Assembly: GCA_035772405.1 (NCBI GenBank)
Contig: JAYKKM010000112.1
Span: 1,912,501 to 1,976,500 of the forward strand
Origin: Chrysogorgia sp. JL179-B06
Lineage: Eukaryota > Cnidaria > Anthozoa > Scleralcyonacea > Chrysogorgiidae
DNA length: 64,000 nucleotides
Direction of reading: 5' to 3'
The first letter of the stretch is position 1, and every line of letters begins with the position of its first letter. A model generated the notes under the pieces. That model made no database searches. It was not told where the DNA came from and was given only the letters and a program-made list of their open reading frames with translations. Below, one piece after another: positions 47,297 to 59,063 of this stretch. The translations under genes and the position numbers were made by a program.

Positions 47297-47301
47297 ATAT
47301 T

Positions 47302-47307
<6 letters not shown>

Positions 47308-47384
<77 letters not shown>
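47308..47384. repeat. (TA)n microsatellite
   Basis: A pure TA run of about 38 units immediately after the ribozyme. The ORFs across it are artefacts. Confidence 0.97.
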
Positions 47385-47386
<2 letters not shown>

Positions 47387-47554
47387 TAGGCATGCGACAG
47401 TCACATACAATTGTATCAAACCTACAACACAGTATCAACAAAGCAATATACAGTATATGCAGTCATTCAAATTGACATTGAAAAGGATAAGGTACAGTCA
47501 TGAGACTAGTTTCTTTACTCTGTGTCTCCATATATAATTTGCCATAATTAAGTT

Positions 47555-48260
47555 TTATAGCGAGCACCAACTCAGCAGTCTCTTTGCATCATCTCTATCG
47601 ATTGACAAAGCTCTCATTCCACGCCAAACATCCTTTTTAATACACCCGAGGGATCCAAAACACAAAACAATCAGTTTAACGCTCCAATTCCTTCTAAGCA
47701 GAAAATTACAAACAGGTTCGTATCTCTCACATTTTCCATCAAAGGCGTAACCAAAATAAAGATCGTAGCAAACGGTCACTTCCACCACAATACATGACTT
47801 CATCACCGGATCAATGACTAAAAATCTGGTTTTCGATGACGAAACAATGACAACTGCTCGTGAAATTCCGGGAAAACGGTTTCCAACAACTTGTTTGAAT
47901 AAACGCGACTACGGGGACAACTCTGTTTGATTTCATCGGCTATTTTGTCTGCTATTCGATTGTGACGACGATTGTAATAATTATGAAATTATTTGCATCC
48001 ATTCATCAAGTGTGCCATACTCTCGGTAAGTTGTCGACAAAATAGACACATTGGATCATGTTCACGATTCCAAATGAAAATTGTAAAGTTGGTAGGATGC
48101 AAATTTAATCGGGCTTTGATAGCAAATTTAACTAAATCATCACCGATTTTCCAATTATAAAGAATAGAATGTGACGATTTTAAATGAATATCCGTTAGGC
48201 AAAGAAAGGGTTCCTGAATGGAAAGAGATTTCGCTCTATCAAGATCACGTTCCACCGTTA
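47555..48260 (-). pseudogene. Retrotransposon C-terminal zinc finger and endonuclease fragment
   Basis: Minus-strand frame 47989-48255 contains IKARLNLHPTNFTIFIWNRE and a C-x2-C...H...C finger (MCLFCRQLTESMAHLMNGC). After frameshifts and stops, 47555-47806 gives VMKSCIVVEVTVCYDLYFGY, CERYEPVCNFLL and IVLCFGSLGCIKKDVWRGMR. This order (CCHC finger, then K-P-D and E-V-T-V-C) is the C-terminal restriction-like endonuclease region of R2-type LINEs. The reverse transcriptase is missing. Confidence 0.75.
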
Positions 48261-48298
48261 ATTGAAAAGAACCTTCTGTAATTTAATAATATTAATTT

Positions 48299-48336
<38 letters not shown>
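48299..48336. repeat. (TAC)n microsatellite
   Basis: About 12 ACT units lie upstream of the second 21-bp array. Confidence 0.93.
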
Positions 48337-48389
48337 ATATCTTTGTGAAGGTGACACTTAACAGTAAACTGATAAACTAGTGGCTCTCA

Positions 48390-49440
48390 AAGGATTGTTC
48401 AGGATTTAATGAGGATCCTTAAGAATTTATCGAGGATCCTTAGGATTTAGCGAGGATCCTTCAGGATTTATAGAGGATCATTAAGGATTAGGGAGGATAA
48501 TTAAGGATTTAGCAACTATCCTTCAGGATTTAGCAAGGATAATTAAGGATTTAGCAAGGATCCTTCAGGATTTAGTGAGGATCCTTAAGGATTTAGCGAG
48601 GGTCCTTAAGAATTTAGGGAGGATCCTTAAGAATTTAGGGAGGATCATTAAGAATTTAGCTAGGATCATTAAGGATTTAGCGAGGATCATTAAGGATTTA
48701 GCGAGGATCATTAAGAATTTAGCTAGGATCATTAAGGATTTAGCGAGGATCATTAAGGATTTAGCGAGGATCATTAAGAATTTAGCTAGGATCATTAAGG
48801 ATTTAGCGAGGATCATTAAGGATTTAGCGAGGATCATTAACGATTTAGCGAGGATCATTAAGAATTTAGCTAGGATCATTAAGAATTTAGCTAGGATCAT
48901 TAAGGATTTAGCGAGGATCATTAAGGATTTAGCGAGGATCATTAAGGATTTAGCGAGGATCATTAAGGATTTAGCGAGGATCATTAAGGATTTAGCGAGG
49001 ATCATTAACGATTTAGCGAGGATCATTAAGGATTTAGCGAGGATCCTTAAGGATTTAGCGAGGATCATTAAGGATTTAGCGAGGATCATTAAGGATTTAG
49101 CGAGGATCATTAAGGATTTAGCGAGGATCCTCAAGGATTTAATAAGGATCATTAAGGATTTTGCGAACATTCTTAAATATTTAGCAAGCGTCGTTAAGAA
49201 TTTAATAACAATATTAATAATAATAATAACAACTTTATTTAATGAGGTTGACACTTAACAGTAAATTGATAAACTAGTGGCCCTCAAATAATCCTTCAGG
49301 ATTTACAGATGATCCTTAAGGATTTAGGGTGGATCCTTAAGGATTTAAGCAGGATCCTTAAGCATTTTGCGTGGATCCTTAAGGATTTATCGAGGATCGT
49401 TATGGTTTAGCAGGAACCTTAAGGATTTCCTGATGAACCT
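48390..49440 (+). repeat. 21-bp minisatellite, array 2
   Basis: About 48 units of GGATTTAGCGAGGATCATTAA, in the same orientation as 46633-46950. The central part (48640-49130) is nearly perfect and both edges are diverged. A break at 49200-49290 holds unrelated sequence that repeats the word AGTAAA(C/T)TGATAAACTAGTGG seen at 48364, so a larger block was duplicated. Long ORFs on both strands are artefacts. Confidence 0.96.
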
Positions 49441-49834
49441 TAATTCGGTATTTAAATCGGTAAAAGTAGCTTCACCATTTAACATTAGTGCACTCGTAAG
49501 ATTATTGTTGTTTTTTTAATCAAGGACTCTGTAAAGTGCCGCATTATTTGCGAAGCTGAAAGGCAAAAACAAGGTAAGAATCATGAAAGCTATATTTATG
49601 CATTTTGAAATATGATTTCCGAATGTCCCTTCCTGCAAAATGTCTTCAATGTTTCAAAAAAGGTTTATAAAATTGAGATAATGAACAAACATAATTTGAA
49701 AATTTGATTTGATTTATTAGTTTTCGTGAGGATACACAACAGGATACACAACAGGGTACACAACAGGAAACACAACATGTTGGTGTCGAAGTGTCTTTCC
49801 CATAATATGCAAATATACATTACAATATTTAATT
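49441..49834. other. Non-coding stretch with short tandem repeat
   Basis: A GGATACACAACA-type 12-bp word repeats about four times at 49730-49778. Nothing else is recognised. Confidence 0.5.
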
Positions 49835-50015
49835 TGCCGTGGATACACGTCCGACACCGGACCCCATAGGCTGAATGTTCCCAATCCGATATCACTATAT
49901 AAACATATAAAAGCAATTCCAACAAAATAACCCTAAAAATCTTAACCCTAACTATAAATATCCCTATTCCTGACCCTAAACCTCCCTACAAATTGTCGGA
50001 CCTGTAATCACTTCC
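49835..50015. mobile_element. 181-bp MITE with telomere-like core, copy 2
   Basis: Same structure as 20599-20777: terminus TGCCGTGGATACACGTCCGA and right complement GGAAGTGATTACAGGTCCGA, the shared word ACCCCATAGGCT, and degenerate CCCTAA units in the middle. The 9-bp duplication is TATTTAATT (49826-49834) against TACTTAATT (50016-50024), one mismatch. Confidence 0.82.
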
Positions 50016-50905
50016 TACTTAATTACATGACTTTTTGTACAAATACAGATTATAGACTGGTGTAATAATTAAAACTAACAACAAATTCTAAAATTATACG
50101 ATGCGATGTTTTTCAATATGAATCGCATTTCGTACAAATTAAGCGCCAGGTACAGTATATATCAACAACAAATGGGTTCTAGAATGAATTAAAGTAATGA
50201 CTTGATAACAAATTTTTAAAGTAGTATAGCTATGATCAAATTTTTACCTATCGATATTTTTACGTAATTATATAGCAGAGCTGCTAAATCGTACTCGGTC
50301 GATTCGAATCTGCAGTTGTTCAATCTGAACTGAAATTTAGGCCTAGCATTGAGAGCCTGACGTCACAAACAATATTAAATAATTTTGAAATTGCTGGCTC
50401 ACTTGGAACACGTTCTTAGTAATGGTGGCCTAAATAGTAGTGATCTCAGAGCTCAAAATACTAATGCTTCAAAACACCATTTTATAGTTTTTTTACGTCG
50501 ATGATCACTTTCGACCCTGAAATACTATTCTATGCTAAAAACGGGGGTGAATTTTCATTCCACTTGGTGGCAGTTTGTTCCATAATAAATAAATAAATTG
50601 TTCTGGAAATGTTTTGTTTGACATTTTGCTATTTTAAAGTTCAGTAAATGTATCAGAGCGTCTAAGATTGTTCTTTGGTGATTTATTGAGGTAGCAAGAT
50701 AAATTAATGTATAAACATCAATGCAAAAAGAGTCTTTGATTTCATGCCATTACGAAACAGGAAGGTGTTTAGTGTCAATTAAATGAAATAACCCGTGATC
50801 ATGAACGACATTTTTAATTAAAAATATTGAAGCATTACGTTTTGTTGAAACATTCACCAACATCATCAGAGAATAGATTTACCTTATGTATATAAAAGAC
50901 TTATC
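50016..50905. other. Non-coding stretch
   Basis: No gene is recognised. The word TCTGATGATGTTGGTGAATG on the minus strand at about 50857-50876 resembles a hammerhead start, but no GAAAC follows. Confidence 0.4.
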
Positions 50906-51451
50906 AAAGTGCCCCTGCGACGATATATCACATTACGTTTCATGTCATTTTTTGTTACAGAACATCGTCTTCAGTTAATAAATGCATTTTTTACATCAAC
51001 AACAAACATTCTATCGCAAGAAATTTTACCTCCAAAGTCGCCCAGATTTTGAGCGCCAATGATCAAAACTTGTTCCAGACGAGCCCGCGATTCCACAACA
51101 GAGTATGTGATTGTGACGTCAGAGACTCTTGTGACACGTGACAAAGCTTGACAGTTTCCCCAGTTTTTTTACAGTTTTCTTTATATTCATACACAACTAG
51201 CCACGTGTTGAGACTTTGACGTCACTTCCTCTAATCGCAACCTAAGCGTTCGGAATATGTTCAATCAATCAATCAATAATCGTTATGTTCGAGTAATGGC
51301 GACCGTATAATCTCGTATCAAAACAGTCTGAAAAGGCGACTTCCCATGCTCGCAATTGCTTGAAATTTGGCAATTTATGTAAGAACACCATGCTCTTTTC
51401 AAGTATGTAAAAATTTGGGATACCAAAAATTTGATCACAGGGGGACTTTAA
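50906..51451. mobile_element. MITE with inverted ends AAAGTGCCCCTG
   Basis: Left CAAAGTGCCCCTGCGACGAT and the right complement TTAAAGTCCCCCTGTGATCA are inverted ends. The inside contains TGACGTCA-like words (51118, 51220). Relatives of the right half occur at 1735-1800 and 24090-24500. Confidence 0.55.
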
Positions 51452-51774
51452 CCGCAATTGAGTCCTGTATGAGGGAAGTATTTGCCGAAACCTCGTACTC
51501 AGGGTCTTATCTCCGCTCCCCGACGCCGGTTCTCGTACAGTAAAACCTTAATACTTATGCTGCTAGCTGAAGTGGTATTTTTGGTGTTTTTTGTAAACTT
51601 TTAGAAAGATTTGCGAGAAGTATTCATTCTACGACCAGTCATTCAACTGTTGAAACCGTAAGTTTGATTTGCTACGTATCACCATAGTTACTCAGGTTGT
51701 CATGAACTTCAACTAATAAAAGAAGCCAAGTGCATGCGCGCAAAAGAAAGTTGTATTAATCATATTGTTCATAC
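51452..51774. other. Non-coding stretch
   Basis: Carries the dispersed word CTCGTACTCAGGGTCTTATC (compare 26981). No gene is seen. Confidence 0.4.
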
Positions 51775-51860
51775 ATGCTGTTGTGGTCTAGTAGTTACCA
51801 CAAAAGTCTAATTGAGCTGGGAGATACGCATTCAAATCCTGGGTCGGACCACCACTCAGG
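51775..51860 (+). mobile_element. tRNA-derived SINE
   Basis: TGTGGTCTAGTAGTTACCAC resembles a tRNA D-arm/A box and GCATTCAAATCCTGGGTCGG a T-arm/B box at tRNA-like spacing. The acceptor stem is not formed well, and a CAGGTCGGACCACCAC duplication follows, so a SINE or tRNA pseudogene is preferred over a functional tRNA. Confidence 0.55.
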
Positions 51861-52649
51861 TCGGACCACCACTTTCTCCTCAAATAATTGAGGAGAAAGT
51901 GCCGCCTTTGAAATATTACCAGCAAATAGTAAGACTTTCGGGTCTTCTCGGATAACGACCTTAAATCGTAGGTCTAGGAACCCCTATTAATTGGGCTTCT
52001 AGCCTGTTGGGGCATTCCGTTCATCTATAAGAGTGATAAATCTAATAAACTGAGTTAGGTATCGAAATAATCCACTTTAATCTATATTTATATTACATTT
52101 ATATTTTAGTACATTGAATGAGATTGTATATTGTATTATTATCTTATATTATTAATTTATTATTACTACGTTTTCCATTGACGATGTTCCCCTTCTTCAG
52201 GTCAGATGGAGAATGAAAGAACGCGTGCCAGATATGCACAGTGCGTCATAAAAAAACAACTATACTGAATATCAGCAAAACGCAGATGATAAATAAAAAT
52301 CAATGCTGATCTCTCATCCATTATTTATATTTATATTTTTTAGGAATTCTCAACTGAACAGCCAAAGAAGAAATATGGTGAGTCGTAAATTCCGATATTA
52401 TTGCTACGCGGTATGTTATGCGGTTCGGACATGGCGTGTAACTAAGGTACTTAAGTAGCACATGGTAGCCTGCGCGACAGGCGTTACGTTTGGGGGCGGG
52501 GTGGAAAATTGAGGGGCGAAAGTTACTTTTTCTAATACACAATATTAGAAATACGAATCCGCAATAATCCCCTCGCTCATTTTTTCTACCACTACCCACC
52601 CCACCCCTAGAGTTTCTTTTCCCCAAGTCTCTGTTGATATTAACAAATC
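51861..52649. other. Non-coding stretch
   Basis: TAGCCTGCGCGACAGGCG (52467) is another end word of the TAGCCTGCG element family. An ORF at 52321-52698 minus has no recognisable features. Confidence 0.4.
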
Positions 52650-53012
52650 CCAAAAGGCCGGTTCGTCGTACGTAGATTTTGAACGTTATCTCGGCCAATA
52701 TTTACTCGATTTCAATTCTGAAAACAGTTTTGGAATTACCGAGTCTAAATACAAAACATACTTGTCTATTATATTACGATAACGTGCATGTCCTTCGTAA
52801 AAACGGTTTATGTGCTTAGAAATTATTCGGCAATCAGCCAGCGGCTTCGTCGTATATTATTTTGAACGTTATCTCGATCAATATTTAACCGTTTTCAATT
52901 GTGAAAACAGATTTGGAATTAGCGAGTCCAAATACATAACACACGTACCTGTTATATTACGCAAACGTGTATACCCTTCGTAAAAACCTCTTTATGTAGT
53001 TCGTCAGATCAC
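52650..53012 (+). repeat. Dispersed repeat family, copy 2
   Basis: Homologous over its whole length to 183-570 (see there), same orientation, same internal duplication. Confidence 0.7.
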
Positions 53013-53033
53013 CACTCGCCAATGGCTGCCCTT

Positions 53034-53158
53034 TCAAAAATGCAACTTCAAGGCCTTCCGGCTGGAATTGAACCCGCAACCCGGCGATGCTAGTGCAGTG
53101 TTGAACCTGCGATGCTAGTGCTAAATTCCAGCCGGAAGGCCTTGAAGTTGCATTTTTC
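53034..53158. repeat. Hairpin with 33-bp arms
   Basis: AAAAATGCAACTTCAAGGCC and its continuation CTTCCGGCTGGAATT on the left are mirrored exactly on the right. The loop contains GAACCCGCAACCC and a duplicated GCGATGCTAGTGC. It sits at the same relative place beside repeat copy 2 as the hairpin 585-676 beside copy 1. Confidence 0.75.
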
Positions 53159-53581
53159 GCAACTGGTCCCGGCTTGGTCTTAAAATGTATATATTCCAAC
53201 ACTCGAAATTTTCCTTCACCATAAATCCTTAGAACATGTAGTAACTGAAAAATATTTTTTTAGATTGCGGAAGTTTTAATTACGATAAAGTATATAACAC
53301 CGATTATGGTTTTTCCAACACTTTGGTAACAAATATGACAATCCAATACAGCCGATGGCAAAACAAAACAAGAGCACGAATTGAATGGGATGTCTGTAAA
53401 GGTAGGACTAAAGAACATGTACAAAACAAGCGCTATGATTGGTCAATACCCGTGTACGATATGAGTTTATAAAAACATATATGATACACAGGCTCTGATT
53501 GGTCAATACCCGTGTTTGGATCAGCCATCCAAACACGGAAATTTCCCGCCAAAAATTTTTTTGCTCTTGTATTATTTTATA

Positions 53582-53734
53582 AAAGAAATACCTAATTGTT
53601 TTTCCGTATTTGGATATTGTGATCCAAACAGTTGGGAAGTTGCTCAGCGGCTCTTGTTTTTTTTACGCTTTTCTCCAGTCTCGCAACTTACCGGATCACA
53701 GTATCCAAACACGGAAACGATTAGGTATTTCTTT
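53582..53734. repeat. Palindromic MITE-like repeat
   Basis: AAAGAAATACCTAATTGTTT...TTTGGATATTGTGATCC pairs with GGATCACAGTATCCAAA...GATTAGGTATTTCTTT. Confidence 0.75.
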
Positions 53735-54177
53735 ATCCGAAATTTTTCCACGTAAAGGGGAATTGTACCCAAAAATAAAGGCCTTTAAGTATAATGTTTA
53801 GAAATGTTAATATAGTTTTACGGTATTTGCACTTGTATTCGAGAAATATAGTTTTCATTCTCGTATTTTATGCTTCTGGATGCCGCCATTTTGTGTCATT
53901 CTGGAGTTTGCTCGACGGCTCAGACTGGATGTCCAACAGGGGTTTAAAAATTTAAAATATGAAATGTCACCAAAAAAATTATTTGATTAAAAAAATTGAT
54001 TACGTAAACAATTTTGGAATTGTATTAAGGTCTTCGAACCAATGATGTAACTGGGAAGAGCATTCCAGTATTTTGTTAATAAACAGTTCGATGTTAATAT
54101 TCCTTTGTTTGTAGACGTAACTATAAATTCCCTATTTTTTCCCTCTTGTATCATAAGAGTGTATATCTATGCTACAC
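53735..54177. other. Non-coding stretch
   Basis: Nothing recognised. Confidence 0.4.
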
Positions 54178-55602
54178 TTAAAGTGCATATACGAGAATTT
54201 TCAATTTTTTTCTAAAAATCGGCCGTATCGAGACGATTCTAACGATATATAACATATCTTAAACGGATAAAAACTTCTCGAGATATCTTGTTCCAAACAC
54301 GAGTTTTTGAAAACATGGCCGAGAGAAAAGAGTCTGAGTCCGAATAACGCTGATGACGTCAAATCGGGAACGAGCTGTAAGGCGACTACAGTAGTTTACT
54401 TGGTTTTACCGATCCAACTGCGGACAAAATCCCTTAGCGATGCGTTGTATACGGGTGTTCCAACAAGCCAGACCCTGAGAATGGTATAATACTGCATAAG
54501 ATATCTTACGCTGGTGATTTGAGACCAGAGGCAATAGAAATACGGCAACGTTGGATAGATTTTGTTGAGCGCAAGCGCGCAAAATGGGAGCCTTCCAGGT
54601 CATGTCCAGGTCAAGCTGCGTATGCCTAAACACTTTCAATCCGCACGATTAGTTTAAAACTTGGTTTGCCACGACCGAAAACTAATTAGCAGAGATAAAC
54701 TTTCGACTTAAAAATAACCCTTAAATATGCTATTTATCGCGAGCGGCAAGAGCGTATTATTACGAACAAGGTGAGAACATATTTTTAAATAATTTTTTAT
54801 CACAAACAATAATATAGCTCTAAATAACTATTTTAACTATTTTAAAATTACTATCGCAAGGAAAGTGCTGCCTCAAAGGCCATTGCATGGGCAGTGTAGT
54901 CAGTTTTGATGAAATTTCAAAGCTGAACCCTGGGATTGATTCAGATTGTATAAATTGTAACGGACATATTAATCAAGAATGATATAGATTGTAGAGTCAG
55001 CACGTAGGTCTCATGTTGTACATGTAGTTGATGTTTGGTTTGGTGGCAGGTATATAAAGTTATTGAAGTGACAGTGAGTGGAGCGGAAAACATGCACTTG
55101 ATTGCATTTCAAAATTGTGTTTAGAGTCGTGCGAGCAGAACCCTGATATACAGTACAAGCAAGTACCGCTACCTCGAAGGCTGTGTGAGTGCGTTCAAGC
55201 ATGTACGTAAACGGATTGGAAAGGGTGAATGGAGATGTGATTGTGAACTTCTATGACAGCGATATTAGGCTCGTAACTTATTCCGGTGTCCCAGCGGATA
55301 GTTTCCCCCCGGACATTATCCGCTAGCGAAGTGTCTCCCCGGACAGTAAATGTTAAAAAACACTATATCCATGTTTAACTATCCGCGTTTAAAAATGCAA
55401 GAGGTCATAGTGCGATGTGGAAACTTGATTTGAGACTTTACAGTACAGAAGGTTGTAATTGTATACTGGAACGGGAACGGTAAAATAGTGTAAAATTGAA
55501 ATGAAATTAGTAGTATTGTGGTACTTAATTATTATTATAAGTGTTAATGTTGACTATTCCTCCAATATGGAGTCAGTTTATGAAGTGGTAATATCTGTTG
55601 CT

Positions 55603-56297
55603 TTATAGATGTGTTTGGAGCGAATGTAACTTTAATTTGCTTGTTGGCTTGCAAGATTGCTCGTGTGATATCCCTTTCACTAGCTTTATTTCGATCGAGA
55701 TGTTGCAATCAACAGTCAACAAACAATCTTGATAATTTAACTGAAAATCTAAAAATAGATTATTGAGTGCATTTTCCAAAGAATGATAAGGTAGATTGTT
55801 AGTTGCCATAAACAAATCACAGGCAAATAGAATATATTTTATCGGAAACTGAAACCATTTCTGGCACATCAGTTAAAAGCAAGGTTTTATTAACAGAATT
55901 GCTTATAAATGCAAGTATAAAGGCTATTTCCAGCATACAATATGACATTTAGGAATGATGAATCTTATGCATTAATATTTGTTATTTGATGATGCATTAT
56001 CGCAGGTAAAGACAATGCTACACATTGTTTACCAGCATTTTGTTTAAATTGTTTTGTATTGCCTTGGCTAAAATCAGCACATATTGTTGTACTTGGATCA
56101 ACAACATCATATATTGTGGGTCCAGGATTTTCTTCGACATCATTTGCCATTCTTGACATTTGAGCGAACAACACTATTACTTGACTTTGACATATTTGTT
56201 CTGTCAATCTCTTTGTTGGCAAATGTAAAAAATACACTGAGGTAAAATATCCGTAACAATAGTAGTAAATATACCCTCTGTGCCAATACCATAACAT
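55603..56297 (-). pseudogene. 2A peptide plus cysteine-protease-like fragment
   Basis: In the minus frame 55965-56297, residues 53-60 (56141-56118) are DVEENPGP, the canonical 2A ribosome-skipping signature. It is followed by TIYDVVDPSTTICADFSQGN and NAGKQCVALSLPA, where the F-x-x-G/N-x-GxQC-x-x-x-S-L pattern resembles the catalytic Cys region of ubiquitin-protease-like domains (related to herpes tegument N-domain type) found in metazoan transposable elements. A second frame, 55603-55869, continues the same kind of domain (LFMATNNLPYHSLENALNNL, DCLLTVDCNISIEIK). The frames are shifted and partly deleted, so the protein is broken. The family identification is by pattern memory only. Confidence 0.6.
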
Positions 56298-57688
56298 ATA
56301 TATATTACCAGCTGAAATAACATCAACATTTTTTCACAAACGCAGATAATGTCTGATCGGAATACTGATCAGCGCGCACAATATTCCTGTGAAAAATAAT
56401 AAAGTCACAACAATATACACCTAAAATAGAAGGAAAACTGTATTCATAAACAAAACAATTTGATATCATGATTGTGATGGCATAGGGGATGGCAAGAAAT
56501 CGCAGATATACCTCGCAGTCACTGAGACATATTTCCGTTTGGTGAGCGTTAGGTGAAACTATCTTAGTCGTATTACCTTGACAAGAGAATACTTCCTCAC
56601 TGAAGGCAGAACTCCCAGCGTTGACAAGTTCCGAACGGCGAAAGGTAGAAGTTTTACGCGTGTATTAAAGTGCTACGTCACAAAACGTCATAAAATGGAA
56701 CAAATATCCCGACATCTCGACAGAGGGCAATTTACACAAATCGAGATTACGTTGACTATAATAGGTCCGCGAAGAGATCTGGGTACGAGAACACAGCAAC
56801 CCAAGTCAAGATTAGTGTGCTGCCTACGGCAGCAATAACTATAAATAACAGACCAAGGAAATAATTGTCATTGAACATCTTGTCAGCTGCAAGTCTTCTC
56901 CACTAGTTACAGGCACTGACTTGGTAATTAAATACATCTGCTATATTAAAGCCACGTTTCCATATACAGTTTTAATACACGAATATGTTGAAACTGATGA
57001 TAACTCATGTGCTTACTATATTTATCTATTTTTTTTGTAATTTCCAAATGGATGATGAGCCAATGCAATTGGAAACCGAATTAATTACATAATAACATGA
57101 ACAAATTGTCTTTAGGGCACAATGATTTTGAGGATTACTAAAGTATTTTAACAAGTTTTTTTACTTTGTGTTATTTTGTAGTATCTCAAGTTGAGGAAAC
57201 AACACAAAGCCAAAGAGGCCAAGCCACACTACCATATCTCACCACCCCATAGCATGAAGGGTCATAAGAATGTTTTAGATTGCCCAAGGCAATCTATATA
57301 AAGTTGTTGTAAATTGTGTTATACCAGTCTGAGTCATCTTCCTCAAAGCCTGTAAATTCATCCCCACTTGTTTTAAATTTTGTTCGAATTGACTGATACA
57401 CAGATGATGGTTATAATATTATTATCAGCCTTCCCAATGTACCATCGACAAGCTGAGAGAATAAATTCTCTATATTATGATATTGATTGTACAAACCCCC
57501 AAAAGTTTAAATGTTGTGTCAGTAGATTGAAATAAATAAATAAAAAGCTAAGCGCCTGTTCCTATGCAATTATGAAAAGTTGGTGGAGAAATTATTGACT
57601 ACTGAGGAGGGACAATATATTATTTTAGTTTTGGAGGAATTAGCCCAAATAATACTAATAGTTGATGTGTACCATCATGTGTTACACA

Positions 57689-57967
57689 TCATTCTGGATT
57701 TCGCGTGAATAAATAGGCTTTAAGATTATCAGCTTTGAAGTATATAACTAAAGTCGTATAAATATCGTCGAAGGTATCGCCAAAGTTTGGAAGATGCGTA
57801 CACTGTAAGTAGAATTTTGCTGTTTGAATTTTGCTGATAGTGCATGGCGTTTCGACATCTTGTAGGACGTCGTCAGAACTCAACGCTTTCACGGACACTC
57901 GTTCTGGAGTTTCATTTGCACCGAGACAATATGCAACCGATAATAGTAATCGTGCATTGGTCAGTCG
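57689..57967 (-). CDS. Unrecognised coding-like frame in the 4.4 kb element
   Basis: The frame is open from a TGA at about 57968 to a TGA at 57689 with 92 residues and no obvious ATG: words LTNARLLLSVAYCLGANE, VKALSSDDVLQDVETPC, KFYLQCTHLPNFGDTFDDIY and LVIYFKADNLKAYLFTRNP. Composition looks coding-like (amphipathic, few rare residues), and it lies on the same strand as and upstream of the 2A fragment. No family is recognised. The overlapping plus-strand ORF at 57831-58016 is treated as its shadow. Confidence 0.35.
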   Translation of the reverse strand, partial: RLTNARLLLSVAYCLGANETPERVSVKALSSDDVLQDVETPCTISKIQTAKFYLQCTHLPNFGDTFDDIYTTLVIYFKADNLKAYLFTRNPE

Positions 57968-58550
57968 TCATTTTGGTGTCGAGTGTCGACGCAATGAGAT
58001 AAAAAGTAATAATTAGGAACTCCACCGTCTTAATCTAGCCTCCTTCGCAGGCATCACCGCGCGAAATCGTTCTTGAAGAGCCTCAACACGAATCTTCTCT
58101 CTCTCTCTTTTTCATATGTCGGAACCCATTCTTCATCAGCAATTGGTGGTAGGACAACCGACAAGGGGAAGCTATACATCTAGTGAAGCAGATTCTCATT
58201 CCTCTACCTCGAGTTCATACCTCAAGTCCAAATGCGTGTAGTAAGATGCAGATGTAGACATTGTCACAAAATACAGAGTAATCGATAAATCGCTGCAGCC
58301 TGTCTCTCCAAACTATAGTAAACAACTGTAGTCGTCTTACAGATTGTTCCCGATTTGACGTCATCAGCGTTATTCGGACTCAGACTCTTTTCTCCTGGCC
58401 ATGTTTTGGAAAAACAATATTTTTGCTATGTTTGATGCAAGATATCTCGAGAAGTTTTTATCCGTTTAAGGTATATTATATATGGTTAGAATCGTCTCGA
58501 TACGGCCGATTTTTACAAAAAAATTGAAAATTCTCGTATATGCACTTTAA

Positions 58551-59059
58551 AGGTATACTCCAGCAAAATACAAATGTAGTTCATATGAAAGATCTTACTG
58601 ACTTTAGTTTATTTCAAAAGTTTTAGCATTCAAATCAATTAAGTTAAGCAGATATGGCTTGTTGAAGTTGGAGAGTTTATCCAATTTCGACGCAATATTG
58701 TTTCTAAATTCTCAAATATGACGTCACTGAGTGATTCAATCTCGTATTATGCATAAGAAGCTCCTCTACTTTCCTGTATGAGGAACTAAATAGTTTATTT
58801 CGACTAATTTTCGTCGAAAGAGCGTTCACAACAGCTATCACTATCTTATCGCCATCAAAATAACTCCACTGCTAATAAATAATCACTCAATGACGTCATA
58901 TTTTCAAAATCAATATGGCGTCAAAATCCTCAAATTTTCAACTTCAACTAGTCATATCTTCTTAACTAATTTGATAGGAATGCTGAAACTTTGGAAATAA
59001 ACTAAAGTCAGTAAGATCTTTCATATGAACTACATTTGTATTTTGGCTGCAGTATGCCT
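58551..59059. mobile_element. TTAA-flanked MITE, 509 bp
   Basis: TTAA at 58547-58550 (shared with the previous element) and 59060-59063. Termini AGGTATACTCCAGCAAAATA and the right complement AGGCATACTGCAGCCAAAAT extend for about 75 bp (TGTAGTTCATATGAAAGATC, TGACTTTAGTTTATTT). GACGTCA words lie in both arms (58720, 58890). Confidence 0.82.
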
Positions 59060-59063
59060 TTAA

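Larger units (their letters stand above)
54182..58546 (-). mobile_element. 4.4 kb TTAA-flanked element with long inverted termini
   Basis: TTAA at 54178-54181 and 58547-58550. Inverted termini of about 225 bp (54182-54405 and about 58310-58546) share AGTGCATATACGAGAATTTT, AATCGGCCGTATCGAGACGA, AACTTCTCGAGATATCTTG and GTCTGAGTCCGAATAACGCT. They begin with the same TTAAAGTGC word as the smaller TTAA elements here. Between them, minus-strand coding remnants include a 2A peptide with protease-like domain (55603-56297) and an unrecognised frame (57689-57967). No classical transposase is recognised. TTAA targets fit Kolobok or piggyBac. The next element shares its right TTAA. Confidence 0.75.

Noticed and set aside
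46597..49258. ORFs with ILAKSLM or ARIIKDL repeats
   Set aside because: Products of the 21-bp minisatellite; frames are open on both strands and the units show no codon-level constraint.
50857..50885. Further hammerhead at the CTGATGA-like word (minus strand)
   Set aside because: No GAAA core or matching helices follow.
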